DNA of 64,000 bases from Andrena cerasifolii (GCF_050908995.1 NC_135123.1:6014001-6078000), one strand, 5' to 3'. Shown: positions 33,061 through 44,862, numbered from the stretch's first letter. Translations and numbers: made by a program. Notes: generated by a model from the letters alone, not told the origin.

Positions 33061-33560
33061 TTAGAATAGGGATCGTTTTAAAATTTCTAGTCCTTTCAGC
33101 AATTGCAATGTACCTTTTGGAATAGCTTCCTTCTTTTTATATGGTGATTCCCTGGAAGTATTAGTAAGCGGATCTGAAGAAAGTAGTGACGCGTTTAATA
33201 TGTCCCTTTTTGTAAGAACCCTTGACATTTTTCTTGCGTGGCATTCTCTGTATCGCTTACAGTCTTTATTGCGGGCTTCTTGAGCCTCCTCTGATAACAT
33301 CCCTATTGGCAGTAGACAAGACTTTATAATATCTACACTGTGTGTCAGTACTTTGTGTACAGTCACAGGCATAAAATACCACGAGTACAAATTTAAATAT
33401 ATAATTCTGCTTTCAGTTACATATTTCTGAAATTGTGGTATATCGATTTCGTAGCCTGATGCTAATGCGCTAAGGATGTAAAAAAATCGCTCAAGAAGCC
33501 CGCCATCTATTCCCGAGCGTATGAAACATGGTAATATTAAAAAGAAGCGCTGCGCGAATT
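33061..33560 (-). pseudogene. Transposon ORF remnant (C-terminal fragment)
   Basis: The minus-strand frame is open for about 166 codons, starting after a stop near 33560, longer than its first ATG would suggest. It includes SGIDGGLLERFFYILSALAS, YSWYFMPVTVHKVLTHSVDI and LPIGMLSEEAQEARNKDCKR, followed by YREC and RDILNASLLSSDPL. The W-x-x-M-P-x-x-V-H-K, L-P-I-G-x-L-S-E-E-A-Q-E-A-R-N-K and L-L-x-S-S-D-P blocks are ones I associate with an uncharacterised multicopy transposon protein in arthropods and Hydra. The superfamily is not certain. There is no start, upstream catalytic region or flanking termini, so the copy is dead. Confidence 0.6.
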
Positions 33561-34249
33561 AACTTGAGCTTGTGATACTTTTGCATATAATTATACTTTC
33601 AATCCATTAGCACATATTAGCAGTTCAAATTAGCATAAATCGAAACTATCCGTAGTAACCTTACAAATTATAAAGAAATTACAGTGTCATTTTGTGGCAT
33701 TGGTTAGTAATTAAATTTAAAAAAAAGAGCTTGTAAATTTTGCATAGTCAATGCCCCATATCTACCATTAATAGAGGTTTTTCCAAAAATATGCTAAATT
33801 AAGAATACATATTAAATTTTTATAATATAAAAATGTTTTTAAATATTATACTTACCTTAATGCGAAAAAAGCTCTAATTTCGAAGCAATTTCCTCGGGAT
33901 TGACTTTTGCCTTCAAACATATGAGCTTGAACGAACCGATTTTCGAAAACGGTGTACATTAAAAAGATAATATGCTGGATTTGCTCTGATTAGACATTTT
34001 TGAGCCAGCATATCGATTCTTATAAATATTGATGACTTGAATTTTTTCCACCTAAATTGGCGATTCGTCCCACTTTCGGTAAAGTCACGTTCGCTCAAAA
34101 AGGACCAAGAATCTTAGAGGGTGACAATGTCCAGATGCGTAGGAAAAGGGAAAGTCGCGAAGTAGGTATCTAACAGTACTTTATGATTAAAAAAAACCAA
34201 CATGTTATTGAATTGAATAATTTTGTAAAATATTGAAAATTCATAGTTC
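33561..34249. other. No gene recognised; AT-rich
   Basis: AT-rich sequence without convincing frames or repeats. It may be the rest of the transposon whose ORF remnant precedes it, but no further coding match is visible. Confidence 0.45.
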
Positions 34250-34253
34250 TTAC

Positions 34254-35013
34254 AATGCCCCAATACCTGGACAGCTTAACTAGTATGTCCCGGTGTCCCG
34301 ATTTTACTGTCCCATTACCTGGACACATGATGAAACAACAGCAATTTGGATATTTTCTCGGGAAATTAAATAAAAAAAAAAAACAACACAATAGTTTTTC
34401 CTACTCGCATATTTTTTTCTGTATAAATAATTTATTCCAATCAGTAAACAAGCTGGAGTAAAAGCAATCTATTATTGAATGACTAATTTTAAGGCTATGT
34501 GTATTCGTGTGTGACACGTGAATTTTACACATGAATCTTGAATTGAATATTATCATTAAAACAAGACAACAAGAATGCAAAGTAATAATTGCTAAGGTGT
34601 GAAATAATGATTTTAATATTGTGTCAAGAATAACTCGTGCTTATTTCACAGTTTGCACACATGGTCAGGTTTAGGGCCGTTCCGAGATTTCACTGTACCA
34701 GTAGATAGACACGAGAACAAAAAACTAGTAAGAACTTTAATTTTAATCTTCCAATAAAAAAAGAATACTACGAGGTTCCATTTCAGCAATACTAAAATGG
34801 TGTAAACTGAAGAGTTCAAGAAAATTGATTTTTAATACGAGTATTACGAGTTTACTAAAAAACTATGTACATGAATATATTTTATTAAACATCTGAATAA
34901 TTGAATAAAATAGTTCTTTTACGGATAAAGCGAATATTAAATGTAATAATCAGTATTATTTACACTAGTGTCCAGGTACTGGGACGTGTCCAGGTATTAG
35001 GACATTTACCTTA
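34254..35013. mobile_element. TA-flanked element with doubled CCTGGACA termini, complete copy
   Basis: The left end has ccccaatacctggaca followed by gtcccattacctggacaca about 50 bp on. The right end has the inverted pair gtgtccaggtactgggac and gtgtccaggtattaggac. Two subterminal copies per end in opposite orientation are characteristic of transposase sites. The boundary is close to TA on both sides. The interior of about 650 bp is AT-rich without frames. The right 230 bp recur at 44400-44648. Confidence 0.75.
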
Positions 35014-36420
35014 ACCGGCTTCATCTCTGGCGCATGACTAAAGCTACAGTTAAATCATCCTTATTCAAACTTTGAATAACGACTACCCGTAAGTACCTTT
35101 TATCTAGATATTACTCACATATTATCTTCGCCCAAGTCTGACTGACCACTATAGTAACCACGTAAAAATTTGGATACTTTGCCGAACACGTTGGTGGTAC
35201 AAACGCATAAATTTGAAGTAAATATGATTTACAATTTCAATGAAAAAATCCCGGCCCTCTAAAGGACTTAAACCAGCCACCCACAGCTAAGTGTTCGATA
35301 AGCGTTCGGTACAGAGGGTTCACGGGACCGCATTTGAATTGTACGTCGCGGAGAACAATCGTCGTCGCATTAGGAAGGCTGTCCTGCAAGCCTGTACACA
35401 CATTCGTACACGATCCAGCGGCGGTCCATTCATAATTCAAAAATATCCGTCCGGCGAAACGGCCGGGATCAAGGGAACTCAGGGCCAACGGATGTTCGTG
35501 CATCTTTCACGCAAACCATCGCGAAAGGTCGGTGTATATCAGTGGGCAAACAGAAAGATCTGAAGGTTAGCCGGACTGTTTCGATTCCCTTATTTAATCA
35601 GCGGAGCTAGCTTCTTTGGGTATCGAGCTATCTGGATGAAGCAAAATTCAATCTATCTGAACTTTCAATCTACCCTACTCTTTGAATCGAATCAAGGGTA
35701 AAACTGCCTGAATTTATGAAGCCTCTCGTCTCTTTTCATCAGTTTTCTGCAATCGAATGGAACGCGCAACTTCGATCGCGAATTCCATAATGATAGCAAT
35801 TACACCCAGCTACGCGATAAATGCGCAGGAAGCGCGCCCCTGTATCCCTTTCTATTTATGCCGCAAAACGAGTTGATCCCGATCCACCGATCACCCTCCG
35901 ATCCTGGAAAACAGCGCGTGAAATTAAACGGCCATAACGTTGATCATTGAATCGCAGCGAACAAATCAGAGCGGATGGGATTAACCGTGTCTCTATGTTC
36001 CTCGGATGGATCGTTCAGTTCGCGGAGTTTTGCGCGATGCAACCGTAACCCGTACCGAACCGTCTCTACGGCGAATATAAAGACCTGGATATAAAGTATC
36101 CGGAGCCACGTTTTACGACGTGCTTCCTTCTTTTCCACTCGATCTTTTCCGAATGCTCGCGTCACGCGCTCACGCGAACACCGCCCGCTCCCCCTAGTTT
36201 CGTTGTGTGTGGCAGTTCCATAAATCTACATCGGGATTTTGGGTCGATGCATAAAGCGCAGGATCCGAAAACGAGGCTGTTCCAGCAAATTGAATGTCGA
36301 TGAACTTGTACGTATTCGGTAATCGTATTGTACTCTGTTGTATTGCCGACGAATTCTTGGCCCGCTGACCTAAAGCTAACTGCTATCGTAGCTACAGATA
36401 TCTGTATAGTTAACTTCTAC
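35014..36420. other. No gene recognised
   Basis: Balanced composition from 35200 to 36250. Opposite-strand frames at 35237-35503 and 35291-35563 cover the same DNA. The minus-strand one (with GRIFLNYEWTAAGSCTNVCT) is the less repetitive but matches nothing I know. Confidence 0.5.
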
Positions 36421-37521
36421 TTAAGGGGTTACACCTACAGTGACTCGCATTAATATTCGGACACTTTTTAAAATCGCATAAGTTTTGTAGAATTGGTCCA
36501 AACGACTTGAGCTTTTTTTAGAAGCTAGAAGGATCAGTTTGCTAAATGAAGTATTTGGTCGTTTTGAAAAAAAATGTATTTGGTCGGAATAGCGAAAAGA
36601 ATAGTAAAGGTCGATTTTTAAATTTTTTTTAAAAGAAGAACGAAATCGCTGGTTTCGGGAATTTTTGCGTTTTTCGACCTTATTCTGCGATCTTTAAACG
36701 TTTGTAGCTCGGAGCAACGTTAACCGATTGTGATGAAATTTTAGGCAGGTTTTTTTTTAATTTTCATTACAAGCTCACAAGAAAAAGTTTAAAAATCGAC
36801 CTTTACTATTCTTTTCGCTATTCCAACCAAATACATTTTTTTTCAAAACGACTAAACGCGTCAGTTAGCAAACTAGTCCTTCTAGCTTCTCAAAAAAGCT
36901 CAAGTTGTTTGGATCAATTCTAAAAAAGTTATGCGATTTTAAAAAGTGTCCGAATATTAATGCGAGTCACTGTAGTCAGGCGACCGAAAAGAGGCGAATA
37001 TTTGTGAATTTTTTTTGAAGAAGCGGAAGCGTATATTTTTACGAAACTTTTTGCTCTTAGAAGAGCAACGTTTAAAGAACATTTGGTAATTTTTTCGTAG
37101 AAAAATATTTACGTTTATAATAAAATAACAAGCGACATCCAAAAAGCATTTTTAAAAATTTGGTTTTGCGGTGAGCATTGCCATTCGGAACCAGATTATC
37201 TAAAATCAAAAAACAAAAAAGATTTCTTTAGTATATTAATGTATCCTCAGGTTGACGGAGAGAATTTTCCGAAATATTAATTTAAAACAAAATGGCGGCT
37301 ATTTGAAGTTGAAATCCTGATTTTTTCCGCGTGATTTTTTATGTCGGTTGTTACTTTATTATAAACTTAAATATTTTTCTACGAAAAAATTACCAAATGT
37401 TCTTTAAATGTTGCTCTTTTAGGCGCAAAAAGTTTTGTAAAAATATACGCTTCCACTTCTTCAAAAAAAAATCAAATATATTCGCCTCTTTTCGGCCGCC
37501 CGACTAGGTATAACCCATTAA
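36421..37521. mobile_element. TTAA foldback element split by a TA-flanked MITE
   Basis: It starts TTAAGGGGTTACACCTA. The right end, reverse-complemented, reads TTAATGGGTTATACCTAGTCGG. The left arm resumes after the insertion at 36973 with TAGTCAGGCGACCGAAAAGA, so removing 36438-36974 restores an arm aligned with the right end. Arms of about 190 bp carry gaagcggaagcgtatatttt, taaagaacatttggtaattt and tttataataaa. Without the insertion the element is about 564 bp. No coding capacity. Confidence 0.9.
36438..36972. mobile_element. 535-bp palindromic mariner-type MITE nested in the TTAA element
   Basis: It begins cagtgactcgcattaatatt and ends with the exact reverse complement, with TA on both sides (36436-36437 and 36973-36974). 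The inverted arms of about 210 bp run through cggacactttttaaaatcgc, agctagaaggatcagtttgc and aatagcgaaaagaatagtaa with a modest number of differences. The TA duplication is confirmed by the uninterrupted right arm of the host element, which has a single TA at the matching place. No frame. Confidence 0.93.
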
Positions 37522-38256
37522 AGGGTGAGCCACCCTGGATACTCGAAAATAATGTGTAAGTTTCAGAATTTTTTTTGGGCGAAATTAGAAAAGTAATGAA
37601 AGAACTTTCTTGAGGACATTATTCTACATACCTTATAGTATAGGTATACCAAAAAAATTGTAACTTTTTTTTAAACAAAATGGCATTGCTGTACTCTGTC
37701 ATTCTTGTATTTTTTTAAAAGACTCTCCGCGGCTAGCAGTAGATGTTCCGTCTTCTTTGACGTATCATAAAACACGAAAAATTTGCATTATTTACATGAC
37801 ATTTACTACAGAAGTACATAGCGATTTGTAAAAATATTGATTTTTGTGAAAATGGTGGACATTTAAAGAAAATATCAGACTTAGCCGAAAAAATTGCCCA
37901 AAATTTTAATCCTAAACTGTGTCAAAAATTACATGTAGCAAAAAACTATTTATTAAATCGTAAAATCTGTATGTACTTCTGTATATAATCTATTACAGAA
38001 GATACTACTAAAATTTCAAGTGAATCAAATAAAAATTGTTCAAGTTATGCTGCTAGCCAATTTGAAGAAAGTGTCATTTCAACCAACTCGGTCATTTTTT
38101 AATATTTCTGTACAATATTTACACAACACATTTATTAGCTAATACATGCCCTAAATATAAGAAGCACATAAATCATTCTCAATCTCAAAGTATTATAAAA
38201 AAAATCGTGGTAATTTGGCGCAGTTCTGAGCTACTTAGGGTGGCCTAACCCCTTAG
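37518..38256. mobile_element. Possible TTAA-type element abutting the previous one
   Basis: The left end ttaaagggtgagccaccctg and the right end, reverse-complemented, ctaaggggttaggccaccct are about 70-75 percent alike. Inside, an inverted segment (cagaagtacatagcgattt at about 37809 against aaatctgtatgtacttctg at about 37964) supports a diverged foldback. It shares its TTAA with the element on the left. The right TTAA has become TTAG. No coding capacity. Confidence 0.5.
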
Positions 38257-41200
38257 CTTTCGTATTTTTGTATACGTTTAAAAAAGTTTCGAAGACAAGC
38301 AAGCTTGAAGCGTTTCCACTCGGAATTCGAAAAGTAACAGCACCGAGTATCCGCTTCTGAGTGAAGCTGCTCCAGTCGCAAAGCTTCTACCTCCAAAAGC
38401 AAGATGCCCCACGCACGATGGAACGCCCTGTACGCAACGGCCGGCCAGTCCCCTCAGGACTCAACGTCGAGAAGATCGGCGAAGAGGGAGCCAGCCGAAT
38501 CCACGAATGCGGGAGAACATCCGAAGAGGTATGGAGTATCTGGCGCCAGAGTAACAGCGCTCCGCGCCTCTCCGTCTGCGTCTCGCTGTAACTGGCGCCA
38601 ACCTGGCTCCCCATGGATCCGGGGCTCACAACCCCCCGCGCCCCCAGCGGGATTTCTAGCCAGAGCCCTGGATCCTCCTTTCGCCCGTTTGCTCCCTCTT
38701 TCCGTCGTCTCCGCGCCCATCTCCTTTCCTCCTTCGTCCGGCAACCCCCGCGAACCCACCCCCTCGGAAACTATGCTCCGGCTACGTTCGGCTATCCAAA
38801 CACATCCAGCCAGCCAGGCGAGCAGCCATTTCCACCGAAACAAAATCTCGAACTCTGGAACTATGATCCCCCGCAACTGTGTTGCGTCTTCGTCCTCCCC
38901 CGGTCGCTCTTTCCAAACCGCCTCCCTCCAACGTCGCGTCCATCCCCCCGACCCGTCACGATCCCGATAGCTCTTTCTCCGTTGCCCGTTCTTATCACAA
39001 CACAAGGCTGGCTCGTCTCCCTTCGGCATTCGAAGTGGTCGGCGGCAAAAGGAACGGGGGCGCCGCGTCGTCTATCGATCGAGGGAATTCCGCACGGAGA
39101 ATCTGTTTACCCGAATTTCGCGCGCCGGGGAGAAGGAAATATTCCGTGTACGTGAGAGCGTCGTGCTGTGGTCCAACCCCTTACCCAGCCCCACCGCCCC
39201 GCGGCCCGACACATTCGAGCCCGCCGCTTCTTTTTCACCGAGTGGATGCGACCCCCCAGCCCCATCCCCCTCTTCGCCGACCGACGCCTCTTTCTCTTGC
39301 CTGGCAGTTTCTGATGCCAAGTTTCTTCCTATCGGGGGATGATGAATTCGGAGCTTTCGGGAAAATGATATTTGCGACGGGACACTGCGTCCAAGGTGGA
39401 GGGGGGTGGCTCCCATTTCTCGAGCAGGGGTGACTCCGTGGCGCCAGAGGACCGCGCGGCCGGCGATTGCTGATCGTGTGCGGCAGCCTCTCGGGCGATT
39501 GTGTTTTGAAATCGTTTCAGGGAGATTGCGAGCTGGGAGTATCTGATACCGCCACTTGTTATATCTCGCGAAGCGAGCACTGAAATTTATCGGTCGTGAA
39601 CTGAGTTAGTACCTAAACATATGTAAGGAAACATAGTGTAATTACAGCGGCATGTGATCAACAATTACAGAAAGGGAATTTTAAGAGTGGGAAAATTTAT
39701 TGCACTGCGACAATTTTACATCACATTCGGAGAAGGCAAATCTAATAATTCTGTGAATGCCAGAGTATCTACTAGAAATACTTAATTCATTATCTACTTC
39801 GGTAAACTTTCCTCACTTTTACCTGCTTTGGGTAAAAATTTATATCGATCGAAAGCACGTATCAAATAACTTGCAAAGATAACAATTTTGAGTTTAGAGA
39901 TCTATTTGTGGAAAAGTTATTGATTAAAATGGACTGTGAAATTTTTACGTATATTCTAACCTCTAATGCGACCAACTATTACGCTTCAATTTGAATGGAT
40001 ACTTTTGGGTACAGTCAGTATAATCACAGACCCTCAGATGCTAAAAGCGCACCCTCTTCCTACTTTTCCTGGGAAAAAAATTATTTTAGGTTATGTTCAA
40101 ACTCACATCGGTTCGCTACCATGCTTTACACTCCCCGCACTAATTTAACCCCTACCAATACTAATACCCTAGACAAGGTAGAAAGTGGATTGTGTTGTTT
40201 CGGAATAAGTCGACAGAAATACTGTAGGGGTGAGGGGTGCAGTATTTAAATATATAACACAAAAAGACAATTTTGTTCGAAATCTAAAAGAAGTATTTTT
40301 TACAAAATATATTATAGAACATACACCGTGTATATAAAATACAAACTAAATACTAAACACATACTCTCCTTGCACCCACTTTTTTAGAAACACCCTAAGT
40401 ATTTTATGCTGTCGAAATCCCTCAAAATACACAAGTAAAATGTAACCGTTTCGAAAAACAAAGAAACTACATACTCCTACCCCTCCAACCTCCAAGAACG
40501 AACTATATGCGACAACCACTGTAGCTTTCACAATAAAGGTTAGAAAATATGTAAATATTTCGCAAATTTTTCGCCTCATAACTTTTTAATGAAAATATTC
40601 CTAACCTCCAAATTGGTATGGTTGAACTCTATACAACAAGTACTGTCCATAAATATAAGTTTCGACCCCAAAAAAAGGTTTCCCCTCTGGGAAACCTTCT
40701 CCTCTGAAAAGTTCACATATCTAAATCAGGACTGTAATCGATTAAAATACTTTTCGCAATAAAAATACCGCCGAGTGCCATCGCTGGTAACAAGGTTAGG
40801 TTCGGTTGGGTTTTCTTAAACCTAATCCTAATAAAAAAATTCATCAAAACACAGTTATACCTATAGCAAGAAATAATAAAAACGCATCTGAAAATAACTT
40901 TAAAAACTTATATATATACATAAATTAATGAATTTCTTGAGTAAGCAATAATAGGTTGCATTTTTCAGCACCCGATTTTTGCATGTATTAAGTTTGTCGA
41001 GTTCTAATTAAAAATTTGCAGGTTCCAACGATTCTAACTTGTCGCATACAGAAATGTCAATTATTATTCAATTAACAGCAATCTCCTTTTGCTAGGCGAT
41101 GGGGATTCGGGAGAAGTGTAATTTATGTCGCCGTTTGCATCCGTTAACTTTGTTCGTGAGTTTTCCCACTACAGAGTGCAGCTCGCTGAAGAATATTAGA

Positions 41201-42500
41201 GCTGCCTTGTACATCTTAAACAGTTTTGCAACGCATTCGGAAACGCAGCGCGGATGCACCGTCGTGGTAAATGCATTCCCGACGCGCTCCCTCCAGCAGC
41301 ATTATACAGAAATATATTTCACACTTTAATTACAATTACGAGAGAAATTTAATACGGAATTAGTTTAACCTTTGAGGCTGGGTTTGTAATTACAGCTGCG
41401 TCACTTCGTTTCGTGAAGAATTTCTATTTCTTGCAAACCGCCGGTCGCGTCCATTACCCTCCACCCTGCACTTCTTTTCAAGACCTCGCTCCTTTGCGTT
41501 CGTTAATTAAGGAGCGGCAAGTTTAATGATTCGTCGAGCGGACAGCATACCGGAGCCATCGAAGAAACATGTCTCACCCCCAAAGAATATCGTCCAACCG
41601 AGGCATCAACAGCATTAAAAAATATTCCCCGCGGTGTCGCCATCGCTAAAGACACCCCCAACCCTTCATCAGCTTCCAAAGTGTCCAACTCGTTCAAGAG
41701 CGATGAACGAAAAAAAAAAAAAAAAAAAAAAATGAGGAAGTAAAGCATCATCCATTGGTTCGCGAAAACTTTCCCACCGGATACCCCGTTTCTAGGTTAA
41801 TCGCAAATCCGTGGAGCGATCGACGCCCATGGAATCAAGCCCCGTCCCATTTCACCCGACACGATGACACTGTAATCCACGTAGAGTGGCCGAACGGTCG
41901 AAAACGAGTCAGTCACGTGGCCGTACGTGCACCGAACGGAGGGGGACCCCTTTGCGTGGGAGGCTGCACAAGCACGAGGTAGAGGCTAAGTATTCGAGCG
42001 TGTTTAGTATTCCGTTGCCATTTGATTCCTCGGCTTCTGTACGTGGACCGCATTGTTTTCGAGTCCGACGTCTCACTAAGGCGAGCAACGAGGGTCGAGT
42101 TTCGCGGCAACTCGCCCGAGGAATATTATGGCAGACCCTGCTTCCACCCTTTCCATGGTTACTTTATCCCGTGGCGCTTGTTAACGGAACGGCTTCAAGG
42201 TAATTCTTTTATTCCAGCAATTTCTTTCGTTGACTCGATAAAAAAAGGGCGTTTCGGTATCGCCCTTACACGCGCAAGCTAATTTTTTGCCTGCTCGGTT
42301 GCCTAAGGGTACGTTTATGGTGGAGCTAGGAAAGGAACTAAGAGAGCGTCGATCGGACGCTTTTATCGTTGGTCATCTCTTAGAAAACGTAGATCTGTTC
42401 GTTGCTCCGATATAAACACTTCCATTGTAAAACAGTATAATGTATTTCGACGCTTCGCTCTTATCGTCGCTCTGATCGCTTATTTGTCAATCTTTAGAGA
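38257..42500. other. No gene recognised; GC-rich block then AT-rich sequence
   Basis: The block at 38350-39480 is GC-rich and keeps long frames open on both strands (up to 191 codons), all Pro/Ser/Arg-rich and unlike known proteins. It could be a promoter-type island but has no clear start site. From 39600 to 41350 the DNA is AT-rich and featureless. From 41400 to 42290 it is balanced and contains a run of 23 A at 41710-41732. Confidence 0.5.
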
Positions 42501-43070
42501 CTATGGCAAAAATGTAGGTATGCAAAAATAGTGGTTATATCCGGGGTTATAGTGCTTCAAATAGAGCGCCTTACCAAAAGCTGTTCTAGTCGTTTGAAAT
42601 TGAAATTTTTTAAATTCGTGTAATCTGTATGAGTGTGGCTATCGCTTGAACTAGATTAAATGAGATATACTGAAAATTTATAAAAAAAAAATGACAGTGT
42701 CTAAAATAGACATCGATTTCTGCAAAAAAAAAATCGCTAGTTTTTTAAATCGCAAAAGTCTAAGTTTGCAAAAACCGAGTTTTAATACCGGCGAGAATGG
42801 GACATCTACTGAAGATATATTCCAAGTTTGAAGTAAATCGGGTGATTAGTTTTTGAGATATCATGCTAACAAATTCGGAAAACATCGTTTTGAGAAAAAC
42901 GCATTTAAAGTTTCAGGTACTGTTTTTTTTTAATTAAATTTTTTTTTAAATATTGTCTAAATATGTACAAATATAGGCATAAAGTTTTCAATTAATATAA
43001 TTTCAGGGTTTCTCTTAAAAAGTCCCAAGTATCGCATTCTTTTCGGGTCGTCAAGGCAGGGAGCCCTTAA
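42501..43070. mobile_element. Probable degraded TTAA element (right end at 43067-43070)
   Basis: The interior shares the words tgagtgtggctatcgcttga and gagatata with the element at 29098-29750. The sequence ends gtcaaggcagggagccctTAA, which looks like a TTAAGGGCTCCC terminus. No matching left end is found, so the element is truncated or diverged. AT-rich with several poly-A tracts. No frame. Confidence 0.35.
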
Positions 43071-43950
43071 TATTAACAACTTGAACACTTGCCATTTTCG
43101 TCATCGCAGGTCAAAGGAAGCGATCGAAAGAAAATAGCCAAGCTTCTAACGCCTCTTAAGCATTACCCTCTCGTTCGAGGGATGAGAAAGCCCCTTCCAT
43201 TTTCTTACGTACAAGCTTCCTTACCCAGCCCGTCGCCCGGGTGCATTATACTAATTCCAGGGTCATGTAACATCAACTTGCCCGAGACATTAGTATAAAC
43301 CAGCCCACGGTCGCCGCGAATACTAAATCTCGCCAGCCGTACGTACGTGCCACCCTTGTCTTCTTCTCGCCCCCTGAGCCCCTGCATCGTGGACCGCAAT
43401 CCCTGCATCGTAACTATGGGCCACGTGCGCACACGCGCGCAAACGTGCTCATTGACGTGGATTCGCGGGCACGAGGGTGAAAACGCGTATGTTCTCGCTG
43501 CGACTGGCTTCCGCCCTCCCCCGAAACTTGTCGCGGCAACCTCCCGCGACGCGAGCACCCGTCCCCACTCCGCCTTGCTCGCCCCGTTGGCTCTGTTCGC
43601 CGATTAAACGCGAGATTAACCTTGCTGCAGGGCCACGCGATTCCGTGTTCCTTGATACTTTAATCTTGGCCGCGCGGGGGGGGAGGGCCTTCTCTTTTCC
43701 TAGAGAGGACGGGAGAGCTGGTGTACTCTTGGCGCCCATGGGGATGAAATCGATCGGCCACAGGGAGCAACGGGGGCTTGACTGTCGGGGCTGAATTGAT
43801 GGGTGGGTCGAATGCAGAAGGATCATACGTGTACCGTGCGGTTTTCTACTCGCCGCAATGCAAGCGGGGAATAGGTATTAATTTCGTCTTGCGACTGGTT
43901 AAATTTATTAGTTCTGAGGTGGTTCCCTGAGCATGCGGGAGAAAAAAGGA
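43071..43950. other. No gene recognised; GC-rich
   Basis: GC-rich DNA with overlapping frames on opposite strands at 43205-43826. A short direct repeat, ccctgcatcgt, occurs twice near 43380-43410. No domain is recognisable. Confidence 0.5.
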
Positions 43951-43951
43951 A

Positions 43952-44016
43952 CCGCCGGCGAGGGGACTTGAACCCACGATCTTCGGATCCACTGCGCGCT
44001 GGCCAGCCGCCTTAAG
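43952..44016 (-). repeat. tRNA-derived segment interrupted at a TTAA insertion point
   Basis: On the minus strand the sequence has an A-box-like TGGCCAGCG (44005-43997), then GTGGATCCGAAGATCGTGG, then a B box GGTTCAAGTCC (43974-43964) and a CGCCGGCGG acceptor-like 3' end. The spacing between boxes is short and the acceptor strands do not pair well, so this is not a functional tRNA. The ACTAGGCAGTCG element begins at TTAA 44012, within its 5' side. Confidence 0.45.
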
Positions 44017-44355
44017 AGGACTAGGCAGACGGAAAATCGATTTTTTTTATTGCATTTTCCGAAAGTACTATCTTTTCTCAATAAAACGCCGCTTGGTTTA
44101 TAGTAAAATTTGCAAAATTGTAGATTTGGCAGCTAAAAACGTCAAGCGGCAACCTATAGCGTCGCCTTTGCCCAGAAACTTTAAATGCGTTTTTCTCGAA
44201 TATTTTTTCTCGAATATTTTCCTGATTGCGAGCGAATTGAGGTTCAAATCGACTTGGAAAAATTACAGGATGTGTAGAACATGTGTCATTTCGGCGCAAA
44301 CCTCTGATGTGGTCCGTAAAAATTCGAGACTTTCATAAAAAAAATCCGGTGACAA
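44012..44355. mobile_element. Left half of an ACTAGGCAGTCG foldback element
   Basis: It starts TTAAGAGGACTAGGCAGACG and follows the left arm of 18145-18855 through ccgaaagtactatcttttct, accgcttggtttatagt-like sequence, ctgattgcgagcgaattgag and aattacaggatgtgtagaac to the loop word aaaatccggtgac. The right arm is absent. A fragment of a different element (CCTGGACA family) follows, so this copy was broken near its centre. Confidence 0.85.
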
Positions 44356-44399
44356 AGATTCTAAGCATTATTAATTATATTCGCTTAAGAAAAAGTAGA

Positions 44400-44648
44400 A
44401 ACTGTTTAGCAAATCAGATAAGAACAATACTAAAATGGTGCAAACTGGAGAGTTCAAGAAAATTTATTTTCATTTTGAGTGTTACGAGTTTACTAAAAAA
44501 ATATGTACATGAATATATTTTATTAAATATTTGAATAATTGAATAAAATATTATTTTATGGATAAAGCGAATATTAAATGTAATAATCAGTATTATTAAC
44601 ACTAGTGTCCAGGTACTGGGACGTGTCCAGGTATTGGGACATTTACCG
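44400..44648. mobile_element. Right fragment of the CCTGGACA family
   Basis: About 245 bp match the right end of 34254-35013, including aatactaaaatggtg, tatgtacatgaatatatttt, ggataaagcgaatattaaat, and the doubled terminus gtgtccaggtactgggac / gtgtccaggtattgggac. The left part is missing where the preceding TTAA fragment joins. Confidence 0.85.
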
Positions 44649-44685
44649 ATAACCGAGTACCCGGGTCACCGGGTATCAAGAGCCC

Positions 44686-44818
44686 TACTGCGATCTGTCG
44701 TAGCTAGGAGATCCCGCCTTTAGTGCCAGGGAGAAGTATGCATCTGTTTCTCTCTTGCACTAGTGGGATTCTAGCCTGTCACTGCGACCTGTCGTAGCTA
44801 GAAGATCCCGCCTTTAAC
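44686..44818. repeat. Direct repeat of about 36 bp, period 94 bp
   Basis: tactgcgatctgtcgtagct at 44686 and cactgcgacctgtcgtagct at 44780 continue as ag(g/a)agatcccgccttta. The two copies differ at about three positions. They lie just left of the hAT-like element and are of unknown origin. Confidence 0.7.
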
Positions 44819-44862
44819 CGATTCCCCCAACGCCGACTCCCCGAGATCTCTATGTTTCGGAC

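Noticed and set aside
38404..39433. Overlapping frames of 180-191 codons on both strands as possible genes
   Set aside because: Explained by high GC content; composition is low-complexity and no frame resembles a known protein.
40793..40815. ggttaggttcggttgggt as interstitial telomere (TTAGG)n repeat
   Set aside because: Only one or two imperfect units; such words are common in insect DNA.
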